From Myxococcales bacterium (GTDB lineage: Bacteria > Myxococcota_A > Polyangia > Polyangiales > Polyangiaceae): 64,000 nt of DNA. The position numbers and the translations under genes are program-made. The notes below the pieces were generated by a model that was not told the DNA's origin, did not search any database, and was given only the letters and a program-made list of their open reading frames with translations. The DNA is taken from NCBI GenBank assembly GCA_903642325.1, contig CAHJWM010000026.1:1-64000 (forward strand), given 5' to 3'. Of this stretch, positions 43,135 to 54,238 are shown piece after piece; within the stretch, counting starts at the first letter, position 1; every line of letters begins with the position of its first letter.

Positions 43135-43267
43135 CCGTTCGGTCGCTCGAAGCCGAGCGCGACCTTCCGTCCGGAACCGCCAGCCGAACGGTCACGACAT
43201 CGTTGGGCGAGAATCATTCGGCGCTGCCAACCGCGGGAAGCGGAGCGGCGCATCGCAATGCGGACTT

Positions 43268-43879
43268 TCAGGGGCTCGGCAGCTCGTGACAGACGGGCAC
43301 ATCCAGGTATCGGCAGAGCTCGCGCGCGCGCAGAATCAGCGCGTCCGCGTTGCGGTCGCTCTGCGGGACGCCTGCGCCGGCGCGATACAACCTCGAGAGT
43401 GCGACGCACGCAGCGGCCGAGTTGCGATCGCAGCGGCTGATCCACATGGTGAGGGCGATACGCCGGTACTTGGACGCTTTGACGGCATCGGTCGGGCCAG
43501 CGCTGCCGGATTCGTAGCTGCGCGCCGCGATGATGCACGACTCGGGCTTGCCTTGGTCGCAGCGCATCTCGGCGCGAAGGAGCTTATCGGGCGTCGCGGG
43601 CAAGGGCGCACTGAAGGCGCCGCTCGCGGGCTCAGGCGTTGCCGTTTTAGCAGACTCGGTACCCGGTATAGTGCTGCTGCTGGCAGTGCCGCTCGGCGCT
43701 CGAGCATTGCCCGAGGCCGCGGGGACGGCCGCTTGCACTTGCGCGTTCATCGGGCCGCTAGGGTCTGAGGTGACCGCCTGGGGCGGGGCGAGCGGGGCCG
43801 ATGAGCCCAGCACCGCGGCAAACGTGCCGCCGGTCCCACCCGCTGCGATCGCGAGCCAGTTGGCGAGGCGAGCCGCCAT
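43268..43879 (-). CDS. Secreted Sel1/TPR-like protein, Cys-containing
   Basis: This 203-aa protein starts with a weakly hydrophobic N-terminus (W-L-A-I-A-A-G-G-T-G-G-T-F-A-A-V-L), which may be a signal or membrane anchor. A ~60-residue Pro/Ala/Ser linker follows. The last ~110 residues contain alpha-helical pairs with regularly spaced cysteines (M-R-C-D-Q-G, S-C-I-I-A-A-R-S-Y, R-C-D-R-N, A-A-C-V-A-L-S-R-L-Y-R-A-G-A-G-V-P, L-C-R-Y), like Sel1-type repeats with disulfides. This pattern is common in myxobacterial secreted proteins. One base separates it from the M3 peptidase start region downstream, so both may share an mRNA. Confidence 0.65.
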   Translation of the reverse strand: MAARLANWLAIAAGGTGGTFAAVLGSSAPLAPPQAVTSDPSGPMNAQVQAAVPAASGNARAPSGTASSSTIPGTESAKTATPEPASGAFSAPLPATPDKLLRAEMRCDQGKPESCIIAARSYESGSAGPTDAVKASKYRRIALTMWISRCDRNSAAACVALSRLYRAGAGVPQSDRNADALILRARELCRYLDVPVCHELPSP

Positions 43880-45898
<2,019 letters not shown>

Positions 45899-45974
45899 GA
45901 GCGTCGCTGATTTAGCCCGTTTCTGGGCAAAGCGCCTGCCGTTTCTGCGTTAGCGTTATGCTGGATGAAGCAGC

Positions 45975-47966
45975 ATGACCGATGACACGCCGAATGCGGC
46001 TTCGGCGGAAGACGTGAAAGAAGGGCAGCTCCTGTGGCAACCGACGGAGCTACAGCGAGCTCAGAGCCGGATGGCCGATTACCTGCGGTACCTCGCGCGC
46101 ACACGCGGGCTTCACTTCGACGACTATGCGAGCGTGCAACACTGGTCGGTGACGGAGCTGCGTGAATTTTGGGGCTCGATCGTCGAATACTTCTCGCTGA
46201 AGCTCGACCTGTCCGGCGCTCCAAGCCCGAGCGGCACGCTTCCGCACGTGCGCTGGTTTGCAGGTGCGACGCTGAACTATGCAGAGCACGCGCTCCGCGT
46301 GCGAGACGATAAGATCGCCGTAGTCGCGCGCAGCGAGCATGGCCCGCGTCGAACTTGGACTCGCGCCGAGCTAGCGCACGACGTGGCTCGTGCGCGCGCC
46401 GGTTTACGCCGCTTGGGTGTTGGGCGGGGCGACCGGGTGGCCGCCCTTCTACCGAACGGCGGGGAAGCCCTGATTGCGTTTCTCGCCACCGCGAGCTTGG
46501 GGGCGCTGTGGTCCAGCTGCGCGCCGGAGTTCGGCGTGAGCAGCGTGCTAGATCGCTTTCGGCAGATCGAGCCGACCGTGTTGTTCACCGTCACCCGCTA
46601 CACGTACGGCGGCAAGGTGTTCGAACGCGCCGCTGACGTCGCACAGATCATCGCTGAGTTGCCGAGCTTACGAGGTACGGTGTCTGTGGGCAGTGACTCG
46701 GGCGTGCCGAGCGGGGCGATAACGTTCGCCGAGCTACTCTCCGAGCACGAGGAGCTCGCGTTCGAACAGGTGCCCTTCGAACATCCCATTTGGGTGCTCT
46801 ATTCGTCAGGGACTACCGGTCTGCCAAAGGCCATCGTACACGGCCATGGCGGCATGTTGCTCGAGCACTCGAAGGCGCTGGCATTGCACCTAGACCTCGG
46901 CCCGAAGGATGTCTTCTTCTGGTACTCGACGACGGGGTGGATGATGTGGAACATGCTCGTATCGGGGCTACTCGTGGGAGCACGCGTCGTGCTGTACGAC
47001 GGCAGCCCGGTGCATCCGGGCTTGTATGCGCTTTGGAAACTAGCCGAAGAGGAGCAAATCACTTACTTCGGCGCGAGCGCTCCTTACTTGACGGCTTGTC
47101 AGAAGGCCAAGCTCGAGCCGGGGCGCGAACAGGACCTGACTCGAATCCGCGGGTTGGGCAGCACGGGCGCGCCACTTTCGGCGAGCGGCTTTGGCTGGGT
47201 GTACGACCACGTGTCTGGGGAGCTCTTGTTGGGCTCGCTGAGCGGTGGCACGGACGTGTGTACGGCCTTCCTATTGCCCTGTCCGCTCCTGCCGGTGCGA
47301 GCGGGCGAGATCCAGTGCCGCGGGCTAGGTGTAAGAGTCGAAGCCTTCGACGAGCAGGGGCGTAGCGTGCAAGATGAGGTGGGGGAGCTCGTGCTCACCG
47401 CCCCGTTTCCGGCCATGCCGCTGTATTTTTGGGGCGACGCGGACGGCGCGCGCTTGCAAGAAAGCTACTTCGCCATGTACCCAGGGGTCTGGCGGCATGG
47501 CGATTGGGTCAAGATCACTGCAGCAGGCTCGGCCGTGATCTACGGGCGTTCAGATTCGACGCTGAATCGCGGCGGCGTGCGCATGGGGACCAGTGAATTT
47601 TATCGCGTGGTCGAACACATCCCCGAGCTTGCTGACAGCTTGGTGGTCGATACCGGGTCGCTGACGAATGCGACGGGCACGCTCTATTTGTTCGTCGTCC
47701 TCGCGCCCGGCGTAGAATTGAGCACCACCTTGAAAAAACGAATATCCGAGACCGTGCGCCGTGAGCTTTCCCCGCGCCATGTGCCCGATCACATCCTCCG
47801 CGTACGCTCAGTACCCCGCACTATCAACGGAAAAAAGATGGAAGTGCCGGTAAAACGGCTGCTGCTGGGCGCGCCGGTCTCGAGCGTAGCGAACCCCGAC
47901 ACCCTGGCCAATCCGGAAGCCTTGGCGGAGCTCGCGGCCCTTGCTCTCGAGCTCCGCGCGCAATGA
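45975..47966 (+). CDS. Acetoacetate--CoA ligase
   Basis: This 663-aa adenylate-forming enzyme activates acetoacetate to acetoacetyl-CoA for lipid or ketone-body use. The AMP-binding motif is Y-S-S-G-T-T-G-L-P-K-A-I. The acetoacetyl-CoA synthetase features W-x-P (L-W-Q-P-T), F-x-G-A-T-L-N-Y-A-E, and G-x-x-x-W-M-M-W-N are present, and the C-terminal lysine is in I-N-G-K-K-M-E-V-P-V-K. ATG 45975 starts it, divergent from the M3 peptidase with a 76-bp intergenic region. It is the only lipid-metabolism enzyme in this part of the window apart from plsB. Confidence 0.93.
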   Translation: MTDDTPNAASAEDVKEGQLLWQPTELQRAQSRMADYLRYLARTRGLHFDDYASVQHWSVTELREFWGSIVEYFSLKLDLSGAPSPSGTLPHVRWFAGATLNYAEHALRVRDDKIAVVARSEHGPRRTWTRAELAHDVARARAGLRRLGVGRGDRVAALLPNGGEALIAFLATASLGALWSSCAPEFGVSSVLDRFRQIEPTVLFTVTRYTYGGKVFERAADVAQIIAELPSLRGTVSVGSDSGVPSGAITFAELLSEHEELAFEQVPFEHPIWVLYSSGTTGLPKAIVHGHGGMLLEHSKALALHLDLGPKDVFFWYSTTGWMMWNMLVSGLLVGARVVLYDGSPVHPGLYALWKLAEEEQITYFGASAPYLTACQKAKLEPGREQDLTRIRGLGSTGAPLSASGFGWVYDHVSGELLLGSLSGGTDVCTAFLLPCPLLPVRAGEIQCRGLGVRVEAFDEQGRSVQDEVGELVLTAPFPAMPLYFWGDADGARLQESYFAMYPGVWRHGDWVKITAAGSAVIYGRSDSTLNRGGVRMGTSEFYRVVEHIPELADSLVVDTGSLTNATGTLYLFVVLAPGVELSTTLKKRISETVRRELSPRHVPDHILRVRSVPRTINGKKMEVPVKRLLLGAPVSSVANPDTLANPEALAELAALALELRAQ

Positions 47967-48019
47967 GGCCGCACGAAGACATTGTAGCAACGTGTCTCAG
48001 GCCGGAAGGAGTGGGGCGT

Positions 48020-48202
48020 TCAGACGCGCGTCCCCGGCATCAGGTTGACGATGCCGAACACGTTCAGCAGCCAAACCACTAGGGCAATGATCACGACGGC
48101 CTGCAAAAGCCGAAGAACCTTGGCGTCCATCGGAATGAACGACTCGATTAGCCAAAGGGCGACGCCAGCAACGACCAGCACCAATACCACGTGAATCAGC
48201 AT
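48020..48202 (-). CDS. Small two-helix membrane protein (Thivi_2564-like)
   Basis: This 60-aa protein has two transmembrane helices (V-V-L-V-L-V-V-A-G-V-A-L-W-L-I and A-V-V-I-I-A-L-V-V-W-L-L-N) joined by S-F-I-P-M-D-A-K-V-L-R, the motif that marks this small family. Its function is unknown. ATG 48202 is chosen; the extra eight residues from 48226 do not match the family. It lies close to the acetoacetate-CoA ligase gene but on the opposite strand, and is transcribed alone. Confidence 0.8.
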   Translation of the reverse strand: MLIHVVLVLVVAGVALWLIESFIPMDAKVLRLLQAVVIIALVVWLLNVFGIVNLMPGTRV

Positions 48203-48328
48203 GCGGCGGGCCCGTGCAAGCACCACGCCAGATCGCCCGGATCTGCGAAACGTTGGCTATCAGTTAGTCGTTCACACCGCACCCTCGTCATCCCATAACC
48301 GCCGCGTTTGGGCCGGTGTACTCCGCCA

Positions 48329-49219
48329 TCAGCTTCCAGTGGTTCGCAGCTGGGCGAGTAAGCGCGTTTTTGCGGTGCGGTGAGCGAGCGGGCTTTGATC
48401 GATTCCTAGCCACGAAAGCGCGAGGCGCTCGGCCACGGCGAGCGTGGTGCCAGAGCCATGCATTGGATCGAGCACACGGCTCGTGGGGAGAGTAGCGGCG
48501 CGCAAGACGCGCTCCATCAGCGACTCGGGCTTCTGTGTCGGGTAGCCCGTGCCCTCTTTGATCAGCGGTGTATTGGCGCGCATCGACGGACAGTCGGCCC
48601 ACACGCTGCCCATGCGGCGACCAACGTCGGCATAGTAGCGGTAGGTTTTACCGGACACGATTCGGTCGCGGTACTGCCGCCCGTTTTCGTCGACATTTTT
48701 GAAGTGCATGCGCAGGCTGGTCGCCGCGTGCCGCTCGCGTAGGGCGGGGTGATCGCCGTTCCAAATCATGTCTTTGCCGCGCGCGAAGATCAGTATGGTT
48801 TGATGGGTGACACTCGGTCCGCCGCGGCGCTTGCCGCCGTTGCCGGGGACCCAAATGACTTCGCCTTGAAAAGCGGCGCGGCCGAATACTCGATCGGCCA
48901 GCACTTTGGCGTCGTGAACGGCGCGGTGATCGAGGTGTAGCCAGAGGCTGCCAACGGCACTGAGCGTGTCGCGCACGGCGGCGAGCCGCGGCTCAAGCAT
49001 GGCTAAAAAAGCGTCTAACCCGCCCCATGCGTCGCGGTACGCGACCCGGCCTGCGGTGCGCTCGCCCGGTTCGTGTCGCGCGCTCCGAGTGCCGCCAGCG
49101 TTGAACGGCGGATCCACGTATGCCAGATCAACGCTGCCTGCGAGCTGGAGCTCCGACAGCACGTCCAAGCAATCTCCGCGCACGAGCTCACCCTGGCCGA
49201 TGCGGGCGCTACGGACCAT
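48329..49219 (-). CDS. Site-specific DNA methyltransferase (N6-adenine/N4-cytosine, beta-type order)
   Basis: This 296-aa enzyme has motif IV D-P-P-F-N near the N-terminus, then a target-recognition region, then motif X-like Y-P-T-Q-K-P-E-S-L and motif I D-P-M-H-G-S-G-T-T, where the usual Phe is Met. The order is that of beta-class N6-adenine methyltransferases. There is no restriction endonuclease gene beside it, so it is an orphan. ATG 49219 overlaps the end of the MepA gene by 11 bp, so it is in the plsB-mepA mRNA. The target sequence cannot be predicted here. Confidence 0.9.
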   Translation of the reverse strand: MVRSARIGQGELVRGDCLDVLSELQLAGSVDLAYVDPPFNAGGTRSARHEPGERTAGRVAYRDAWGGLDAFLAMLEPRLAAVRDTLSAVGSLWLHLDHRAVHDAKVLADRVFGRAAFQGEVIWVPGNGGKRRGGPSVTHQTILIFARGKDMIWNGDHPALRERHAATSLRMHFKNVDENGRQYRDRIVSGKTYRYYADVGRRMGSVWADCPSMRANTPLIKEGTGYPTQKPESLMERVLRAATLPTSRVLDPMHGSGTTLAVAERLALSWLGIDQSPLAHRTAKTRLLAQLRTTGS

Positions 49220-50114
49220 CGACCGCGTCGCCAGATTGCAGGGCGGCGGTTGACCGGGCGACACCGTCGAGCTGAAATGGATCCTCGCGCGCGATGTCCG
49301 CAAAGTCCTGCGCGGTCAGCGAAGGCCCAACTGGATACGCCGGGAGCCACTGCCAGCGCGGGCCCCCACCACTGCACCCGGAGACTGCTTCCTCTGGCGC
49401 GCAGGCAATGCGTAGGTGCACGTGATCGTCGTGACGCAGGCTATCGCTCGGCTCCAACATCACCGTCTCGGCCCGCAGCACGAGATCGTCCGACTCACCA
49501 AGGGCGCGAGCGTGGTCGATGAGTAGGGCTTCGACCTCGTGGCACACGAACATGAATTGAACGTCGATGTCAGGGGACAGGAGCAGTGAACGAAGGAGCC
49601 ACCACTCGCGATCGACGTCGATCCGTATGTAATCTTTGCTGGCTTCGGGCAGCGCCAAGCCGTCGCCTTCGAAGCGCACGAAGCCCGGGCTCGGCCGCGA
49701 AACTCCGGCGGGTGACATGACTAAAAATAACAGATCGACGTCACGACCGCTGCGATGCGAATCGTGACCCGCGATACGCCCGCCGGTCTTGGCCGACAGA
49801 TCACCCACGAACAAGGGCGCGCCTCCGGGGGCGTGCGTGGCTACGCTGGCGGCGGCCGATTCGAGCGCGCGCACCAGACGCGGGCGGCCGTAGTAGTGCG
49901 TGCTCAACGGCCGATAGCGCGCGAAACCAAGTCCGCGCACGGGCAGCTCTTCGGCTTCGGTGAGCACGCCCTGATTGGGGACCCCAACGCTGCCCTGTAA
50001 GCCCGGGGCGAGCGGCGTAGGCGTGCTCAGGCAGCCGCTCAGGGCCAGGCCCGCCGCGAAGATCACTGCTCCCGGGCTTCGCCGTGAGCTCAAGCCGTGC
50101 GCCCGGGGATCCAC
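49209..50114 (-). CDS. Penicillin-insensitive murein endopeptidase (MepA family), lipoprotein
   Basis: MepA-like LAS metallopeptidases cut D-Ala-mDAP cross-links in peptidoglycan. The zinc residues are visible in A-G-H-D-S-H-R-S-G-R-D-V-D and in H-D-D-H-V-H-L-R. A Cys pair (F-V-C-H-E and R-I-A-C-A) follows the family. The N-terminus has a lipobox L-S-G-C, which is unusual because E. coli MepA is a soluble periplasmic protein. The 301-aa length is normal. ATG 50114 or TTG 50093 are possible starts; both overlap the plsB stop. It is translated from the plsB mRNA and overlaps the methyltransferase gene at its 3' end. Confidence 0.9.
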   Translation of the reverse strand: MDPRAHGLSSRRSPGAVIFAAGLALSGCLSTPTPLAPGLQGSVGVPNQGVLTEAEELPVRGLGFARYRPLSTHYYGRPRLVRALESAAASVATHAPGGAPLFVGDLSAKTGGRIAGHDSHRSGRDVDLLFLVMSPAGVSRPSPGFVRFEGDGLALPEASKDYIRIDVDREWWLLRSLLLSPDIDVQFMFVCHEVEALLIDHARALGESDDLVLRAETVMLEPSDSLRHDDHVHLRIACAPEEAVSGCSGGGPRWQWLPAYPVGPSLTAQDFADIAREDPFQLDGVARSTAALQSGDAVDGP

Positions 50115-52717
50115 GCCCGCAAGTTTTCGGCCACCGCGCCGAACGCCTCCCGCGAGGCCATGCCATCCGCCAAGTCGAGCTTCGTGTCGCGCACGGTCAG
50201 GTAGCCATGATCGATGAACGCCTGGAATGCATTTTGAACGATGGTCTTACTGACCGACTCCGCGCGTTCGATGCTGCCCTCCAAAAATAAGCGATGCCCG
50301 GCGGAAAGCGCCTTTTTCGTCAGCTCTTTTTCGGCCAACGGGGATTTTTCGAGCAGCTCCAGCGCGCGCGCCGCAACGTAATACCCCTCGATGAAATTTT
50401 GTAAGATGGACGCGTAGGTTCGCAGCCACAGGTGTCCATTCCAGCCGTCGTGGCCTGGCCCCGCGGCCAGCATCTCGCCCTCGCGCACGACCTCCCCGGC
50501 CGCCGCCATGGCCTGCACCGTGCTCTCGAAAATGGCTTCGAAGGGCGCATCCGCGCGGAATCGGAACTCGAACTTGAACAGCTTGGACAACGCCTGCACG
50601 CGATCGCGCACCCAGGGGAAGGTGGCCCGACCCTCGCCGGCGCCTTCCGGCGCGGTCAGCAAGGCCATGGCTACCAGGGCGCGTTCCACGAAAAAATGTA
50701 CGATGATGTTCTTCGAGGTGTCGAGCGAAAGCCGCTTATTCCGGAGCACGCTGTAGGTTGCGCCGGCGCCCGCCTGGTTGCCGGAAGAACCCGGGTCTTC
50801 CAGAAACTGCACTTCCACGATCTCTGCGTCGATGAACATTTGGCAGGCCTCGCGCAGCGCTTCGGGCCGCAGGCGACCGGCGGCGGTGCGTAGGGTTTGG
50901 CTGGTGCGGGCACCCATACCCTCGGCCACGGACAAGAGCTTCGAGCAGTAATCGACCAGCTCGCTGTGGCCGATGCCGCGCTGCTCGTGCGACAAAAGAC
51001 TTAGCGCGGTGAGAGCCCCGGGCGTGATGGCCGTCACGCGGTTGATCTCGTCCATCACGCGGTTACCCAGGCGAGTGACCAAGCTGCGGCGCTTCGCCGG
51101 GCTCAACGGAACCCCCGCGTCAATCGCAATCTCGCGACGAATCTCGCCAAAAGTCAGGATCTGCCCGACCTGCATGTTGATGGTGCCGTAGCGGTGGCGC
51201 AAAAGCTCACGGCTTTTCAGCAGACCCGCCGCGTCCTCTTTCGTCTTTTCGCCGCCGCGGAGCTCGCGCTCATAGCCTTGTGCCTCGATCACGCGCTCGT
51301 AGCCGATGCTGATCGGCACGAAGAGACACTCCTTGTCCGGAATGGCCAGCGCCGCGTCGGCGACCATGTTCAAGAGACCGAACTTGGGCGCCAAAAGTTT
51401 GCCGGTTCGGCTGCGGCCGCCTTCCAAAAACAGCTCGACCGGGTAACCGCTGCGCAGCAAGCGGCGAACGTACGCGTCTACGACGGCTCCGTACAAGCGG
51501 TCGCCGCGGAACGAGCGGCGAATGAAAAACGCGCCGCCACGCCGAAACACGGCCCCCATCGGGAAGAAGTTCAAATTATCGCCGGCGGCAATCAGGGGCA
51601 GAGGCAAGTTGTGCTGATTGAAAATGTAACTCAAGATGAGGTAGTCGATGTGGCTCTTGTGACTCGGTAGGAGCACGAGAACACCGTCTTTGGCCGCAGC
51701 GCGCAGACGCTCGATGTCGCTCTTCTCGAACTCGATACCGGCGTAAATTCGAGTGAAAATTCGGTCGAACAACACCTCCATCGCCTTGATGGTCGTGCGG
51801 TCGGGAGTCGCTTGCAGCTCCTTCAGCATCTCCAATGCGCGCTGGCGGAGCATGTACTTGTCGGTGCGCTCGTCGGCCAGGTCGTCGATCACCGCGCGCA
51901 TCTTCGGACTGCGGATGATCTCTTGACGCACGCGCTCGGGCGGCTTTTCCGCCGGGCCAGTCACGCTGCGCCGCTCGCGCTCCAAGCGGCCGAGCACCGC
52001 GTAGGTCAGGCGCCGGACCAACACCGGGTCCGGGCTCCCGGGATTGGCGGCCAAGAATGCAGACAGGTCTATCGGCTCGCCGAGCTTCAGCTCGACGTGC
52101 TTGTAGTTGTACAAAAACTGGGCGACCGTGCGCAGCGGGCTCGGCCACTCACGCGGGCCAAGCACGAAGTCGAGGGGCTCGGTGCCGCGGGAATCCGGAA
52201 ACTTCGTCCACACGAACACCTGAGGTACAAGCAGGATTGGCCGGTCGCGCTTACGCTGCAGCTCGAACAGGGTGCGCACGAGCCCGTCGCCCTCGTTCAG
52301 GCCGCGGCCCCCGCTAGCGCCTGCTGCAAGATCGAGTACCCCTGGCGGGCGCTTGAGAAAGAGCGCTGCCGAGCCGCCGCGCTCGAGCGCATCTTCCAGC
52401 TCTGCCGAACGCGAGATCGTCTTCGGCGGCATGATCGCGTTCAGCCAGCCTTTGCCCATCGGATTCAAGATCCAGAGCCCCAGGTCGTTCACGAAGCGAA
52501 CCTGGGGCAAGCGGTGGCGCTTGGTCAGATAATCGAGCGCCAAAAAGTCGATGAAGTTGAGGTTTCGGAGCACGTAAACGATGGAGCCTTCCGAGGCCAA
52601 ATCGAGGACTTTGCGCACCCACGCGTCGTCGACCTGAATCTTCTCGAAAAATCGCCGGTAGATCGCACGTAGAACCGGATTCGGTTCGTACGGCCGGGTC
52701 AGTTCACGTTTCGCCAT
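50090..52717 (-). CDS. plsB: Glycerol-3-phosphate 1-O-acyltransferase
   Basis: PlsB puts the first acyl chain on glycerol 3-phosphate in phospholipid synthesis. The 875-aa protein has the acyltransferase box P-S-H-K-S-H-I-D-Y (HxxxxD, near residue 355), then G-A-F-F-I-R-R-S, F-L-E-G-G-R-S-R-T-G-K (block III) and V-P-I-S-I-G-Y-E (block IV), all intact. The N-terminal ~240 residues contain a second, decayed acyltransferase-like fold, where the HxxxxD equivalent is N-F-I-D-F. The C-terminal half is helical, as in E. coli PlsB. ATG 52717 is the start. It begins an mRNA that continues to mepA and the DNA methyltransferase gene. Confidence 0.93.
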   Translation of the reverse strand: MAKRELTRPYEPNPVLRAIYRRFFEKIQVDDAWVRKVLDLASEGSIVYVLRNLNFIDFLALDYLTKRHRLPQVRFVNDLGLWILNPMGKGWLNAIMPPKTISRSAELEDALERGGSAALFLKRPPGVLDLAAGASGGRGLNEGDGLVRTLFELQRKRDRPILLVPQVFVWTKFPDSRGTEPLDFVLGPREWPSPLRTVAQFLYNYKHVELKLGEPIDLSAFLAANPGSPDPVLVRRLTYAVLGRLERERRSVTGPAEKPPERVRQEIIRSPKMRAVIDDLADERTDKYMLRQRALEMLKELQATPDRTTIKAMEVLFDRIFTRIYAGIEFEKSDIERLRAAAKDGVLVLLPSHKSHIDYLILSYIFNQHNLPLPLIAAGDNLNFFPMGAVFRRGGAFFIRRSFRGDRLYGAVVDAYVRRLLRSGYPVELFLEGGRSRTGKLLAPKFGLLNMVADAALAIPDKECLFVPISIGYERVIEAQGYERELRGGEKTKEDAAGLLKSRELLRHRYGTINMQVGQILTFGEIRREIAIDAGVPLSPAKRRSLVTRLGNRVMDEINRVTAITPGALTALSLLSHEQRGIGHSELVDYCSKLLSVAEGMGARTSQTLRTAAGRLRPEALREACQMFIDAEIVEVQFLEDPGSSGNQAGAGATYSVLRNKRLSLDTSKNIIVHFFVERALVAMALLTAPEGAGEGRATFPWVRDRVQALSKLFKFEFRFRADAPFEAIFESTVQAMAAAGEVVREGEMLAAGPGHDGWNGHLWLRTYASILQNFIEGYYVAARALELLEKSPLAEKELTKKALSAGHRLFLEGSIERAESVSKTIVQNAFQAFIDHGYLTVRDTKLDLADGMASREAFGAVAENLRAWIPGRTA

Positions 52718-52797
52718 CGAGGGAAGAGTGCTCGGAGTATCTGGGCTCGATCATACTTGCTCGACAGAGCGCACGCGAGTAGTCGATTGCGGGCGGC

Positions 52798-54237
52798 ATG
52801 CGGAAGCAATGGCTCTTTGGAATAGCGGTGGCAGGCGAGTACGCCGCGGTAATCGGGCTGACCGCCATCACACTGTGCAGCGCGCAGCTCGCGGCCTGCA
52901 AGAAGAAGCCCGCAACCCCCGCGGTCCCGCCGGAATCAAGCGTAGAAGGCCCAGATATCGTCGAAGCTACGGCGCCCCCACCACCCGCGCCACCATCTCC
53001 TGGGCCGGTTCCGACACGTTGTCATGAGCTTCCGGGGGCGAGCCCATTCCGCATCGGTGAGCTTTCTACGAGCCGGTCGTCGCCAGCGGCACAAGACGAT
53101 ACGGAGGCCGCTGGACCCGACGATGACGACGAGGTGCCCGCCCCCTTTTCCGTCGAGCTCGGCCAAGCCCGCTCGGACGCGGATGGCTTCGTCATCAGCG
53201 CCTTGCGCTCGCTCAAGGGCGAATCGCACGCGCTGGTCGCTGTTTTGAATGCGGAGGCCGGCGCGGGAAAGCTCATCGATCTGGGCGTAGTCCACGGCGA
53301 CCCGGACCCCCCGTCATTCGCGGTGCATGGCAAGGATTTACTAATCGCCGCGTCGGACGCGGACGCCGGCGGGGCCATGCTCAGGCTCGGTTCGGTCCGC
53401 GATGCTCGTGGCGCCGGACAGCTGGTCTGGGGGCCGGAAATCAGTGGGGTGCGGCGCGATTCCACCTTTGCGCTCGAGGTCACGGGCGAACGCGCGCTAT
53501 TGGCGTATGCGACCGACAATGCGGGTCGAATCCGCGTTTACGGCGCTTCGTTCGATGCACAGGACTCAAAACAAAAATTCACGTCGGAGCCGCTGAGCGG
53601 AGCGGGTGCCGACGCGGAGTCGCCGCGTCTCGCGGTGCGCAAAGGTGGCTACTGGCTGGCCGTAGCGCGCTCGCTGGCTGCGCCAAAGGCCAAGCCCAAA
53701 CCGCACGCCGACGATACTGCGCCGGAGCTTGCAGGGGATGACCCGGTAGTCGACCTCGGTGCACGCCGGATCGAGGTGACGAAGCTCGACACGCAGGGCA
53801 AAATTGCTTCTTCGGCTCTGGTGGTGACGGCGGCAGGGGCGCGACCCATGAGCTTCGAGTTGAGGGCGGCGTCGGATGGTGGTGCCTACGTTGCGTTTCG
53901 CGCGGACGACAGCACGCCGGGCGCAGACGGCGGCGCGCTCGAGCTCGTGCACGTGAGGCCCGATGGCAGCTTCGAAACAGTCGAGCTCAGCGGCGACTCG
54001 AATGGCACGGGCACGCCCTCGTTGTTGGTCGATAGCAGCGACACTGCGCGCGTCTGGCTCGCGGCCGCTGGCGAGAACGGTGCCACTTGGTTCGGTCGCA
54101 TCGGCGAGCACACGACCATGGCCCCCGACTCGGCGGTACGCGGCGCGGATTTAATCGCGGGCCGCGACGGAAAATTGTTGCTGTCGCGCGCACGCGGCAC
54201 TGCCGCCGAGCTCTCACTCGTGCAATGCGCGGACTGA
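52798..54237 (+). CDS. Large lipoprotein with repeated beta-strands
   Basis: This 479-aa protein has a signal ending in L-A-A-C-K-K-K, a typical lipobox. A ~75-residue disordered, Pro/Ala/Asp-rich region follows. The remainder looks like a beta-propeller or beta-sandwich: repeating blocks such as S-F-A-V-H-G-K-D-L-L-I-A-A-S-D, R-L-A-V-R-K-G-G-Y-W-L-A-V-A-R and A-S-D-G-G-A-Y-V-A-F-R-A-D-D. C-R-S/C-H-E and the terminal V-Q-C-A-D supply cysteines. I do not recognise a family. It is transcribed alone, convergent with the DJ-1-like gene. Confidence 0.7.
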   Translation: MRKQWLFGIAVAGEYAAVIGLTAITLCSAQLAACKKKPATPAVPPESSVEGPDIVEATAPPPPAPPSPGPVPTRCHELPGASPFRIGELSTSRSSPAAQDDTEAAGPDDDDEVPAPFSVELGQARSDADGFVISALRSLKGESHALVAVLNAEAGAGKLIDLGVVHGDPDPPSFAVHGKDLLIAASDADAGGAMLRLGSVRDARGAGQLVWGPEISGVRRDSTFALEVTGERALLAYATDNAGRIRVYGASFDAQDSKQKFTSEPLSGAGADAESPRLAVRKGGYWLAVARSLAAPKAKPKPHADDTAPELAGDDPVVDLGARRIEVTKLDTQGKIASSALVVTAAGARPMSFELRAASDGGAYVAFRADDSTPGADGGALELVHVRPDGSFETVELSGDSNGTGTPSLLVDSSDTARVWLAAAGENGATWFGRIGEHTTMAPDSAVRGADLIAGRDGKLLLSRARGTAAELSLVQCAD

Positions 54238-54238
54238 G

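Noticed and set aside
48329-49219. Restriction-modification system around the DNA methyltransferase
   Set aside because: Neighbours are MepA, PlsB and a small membrane protein; no nuclease gene lies within 10 kb on either side.
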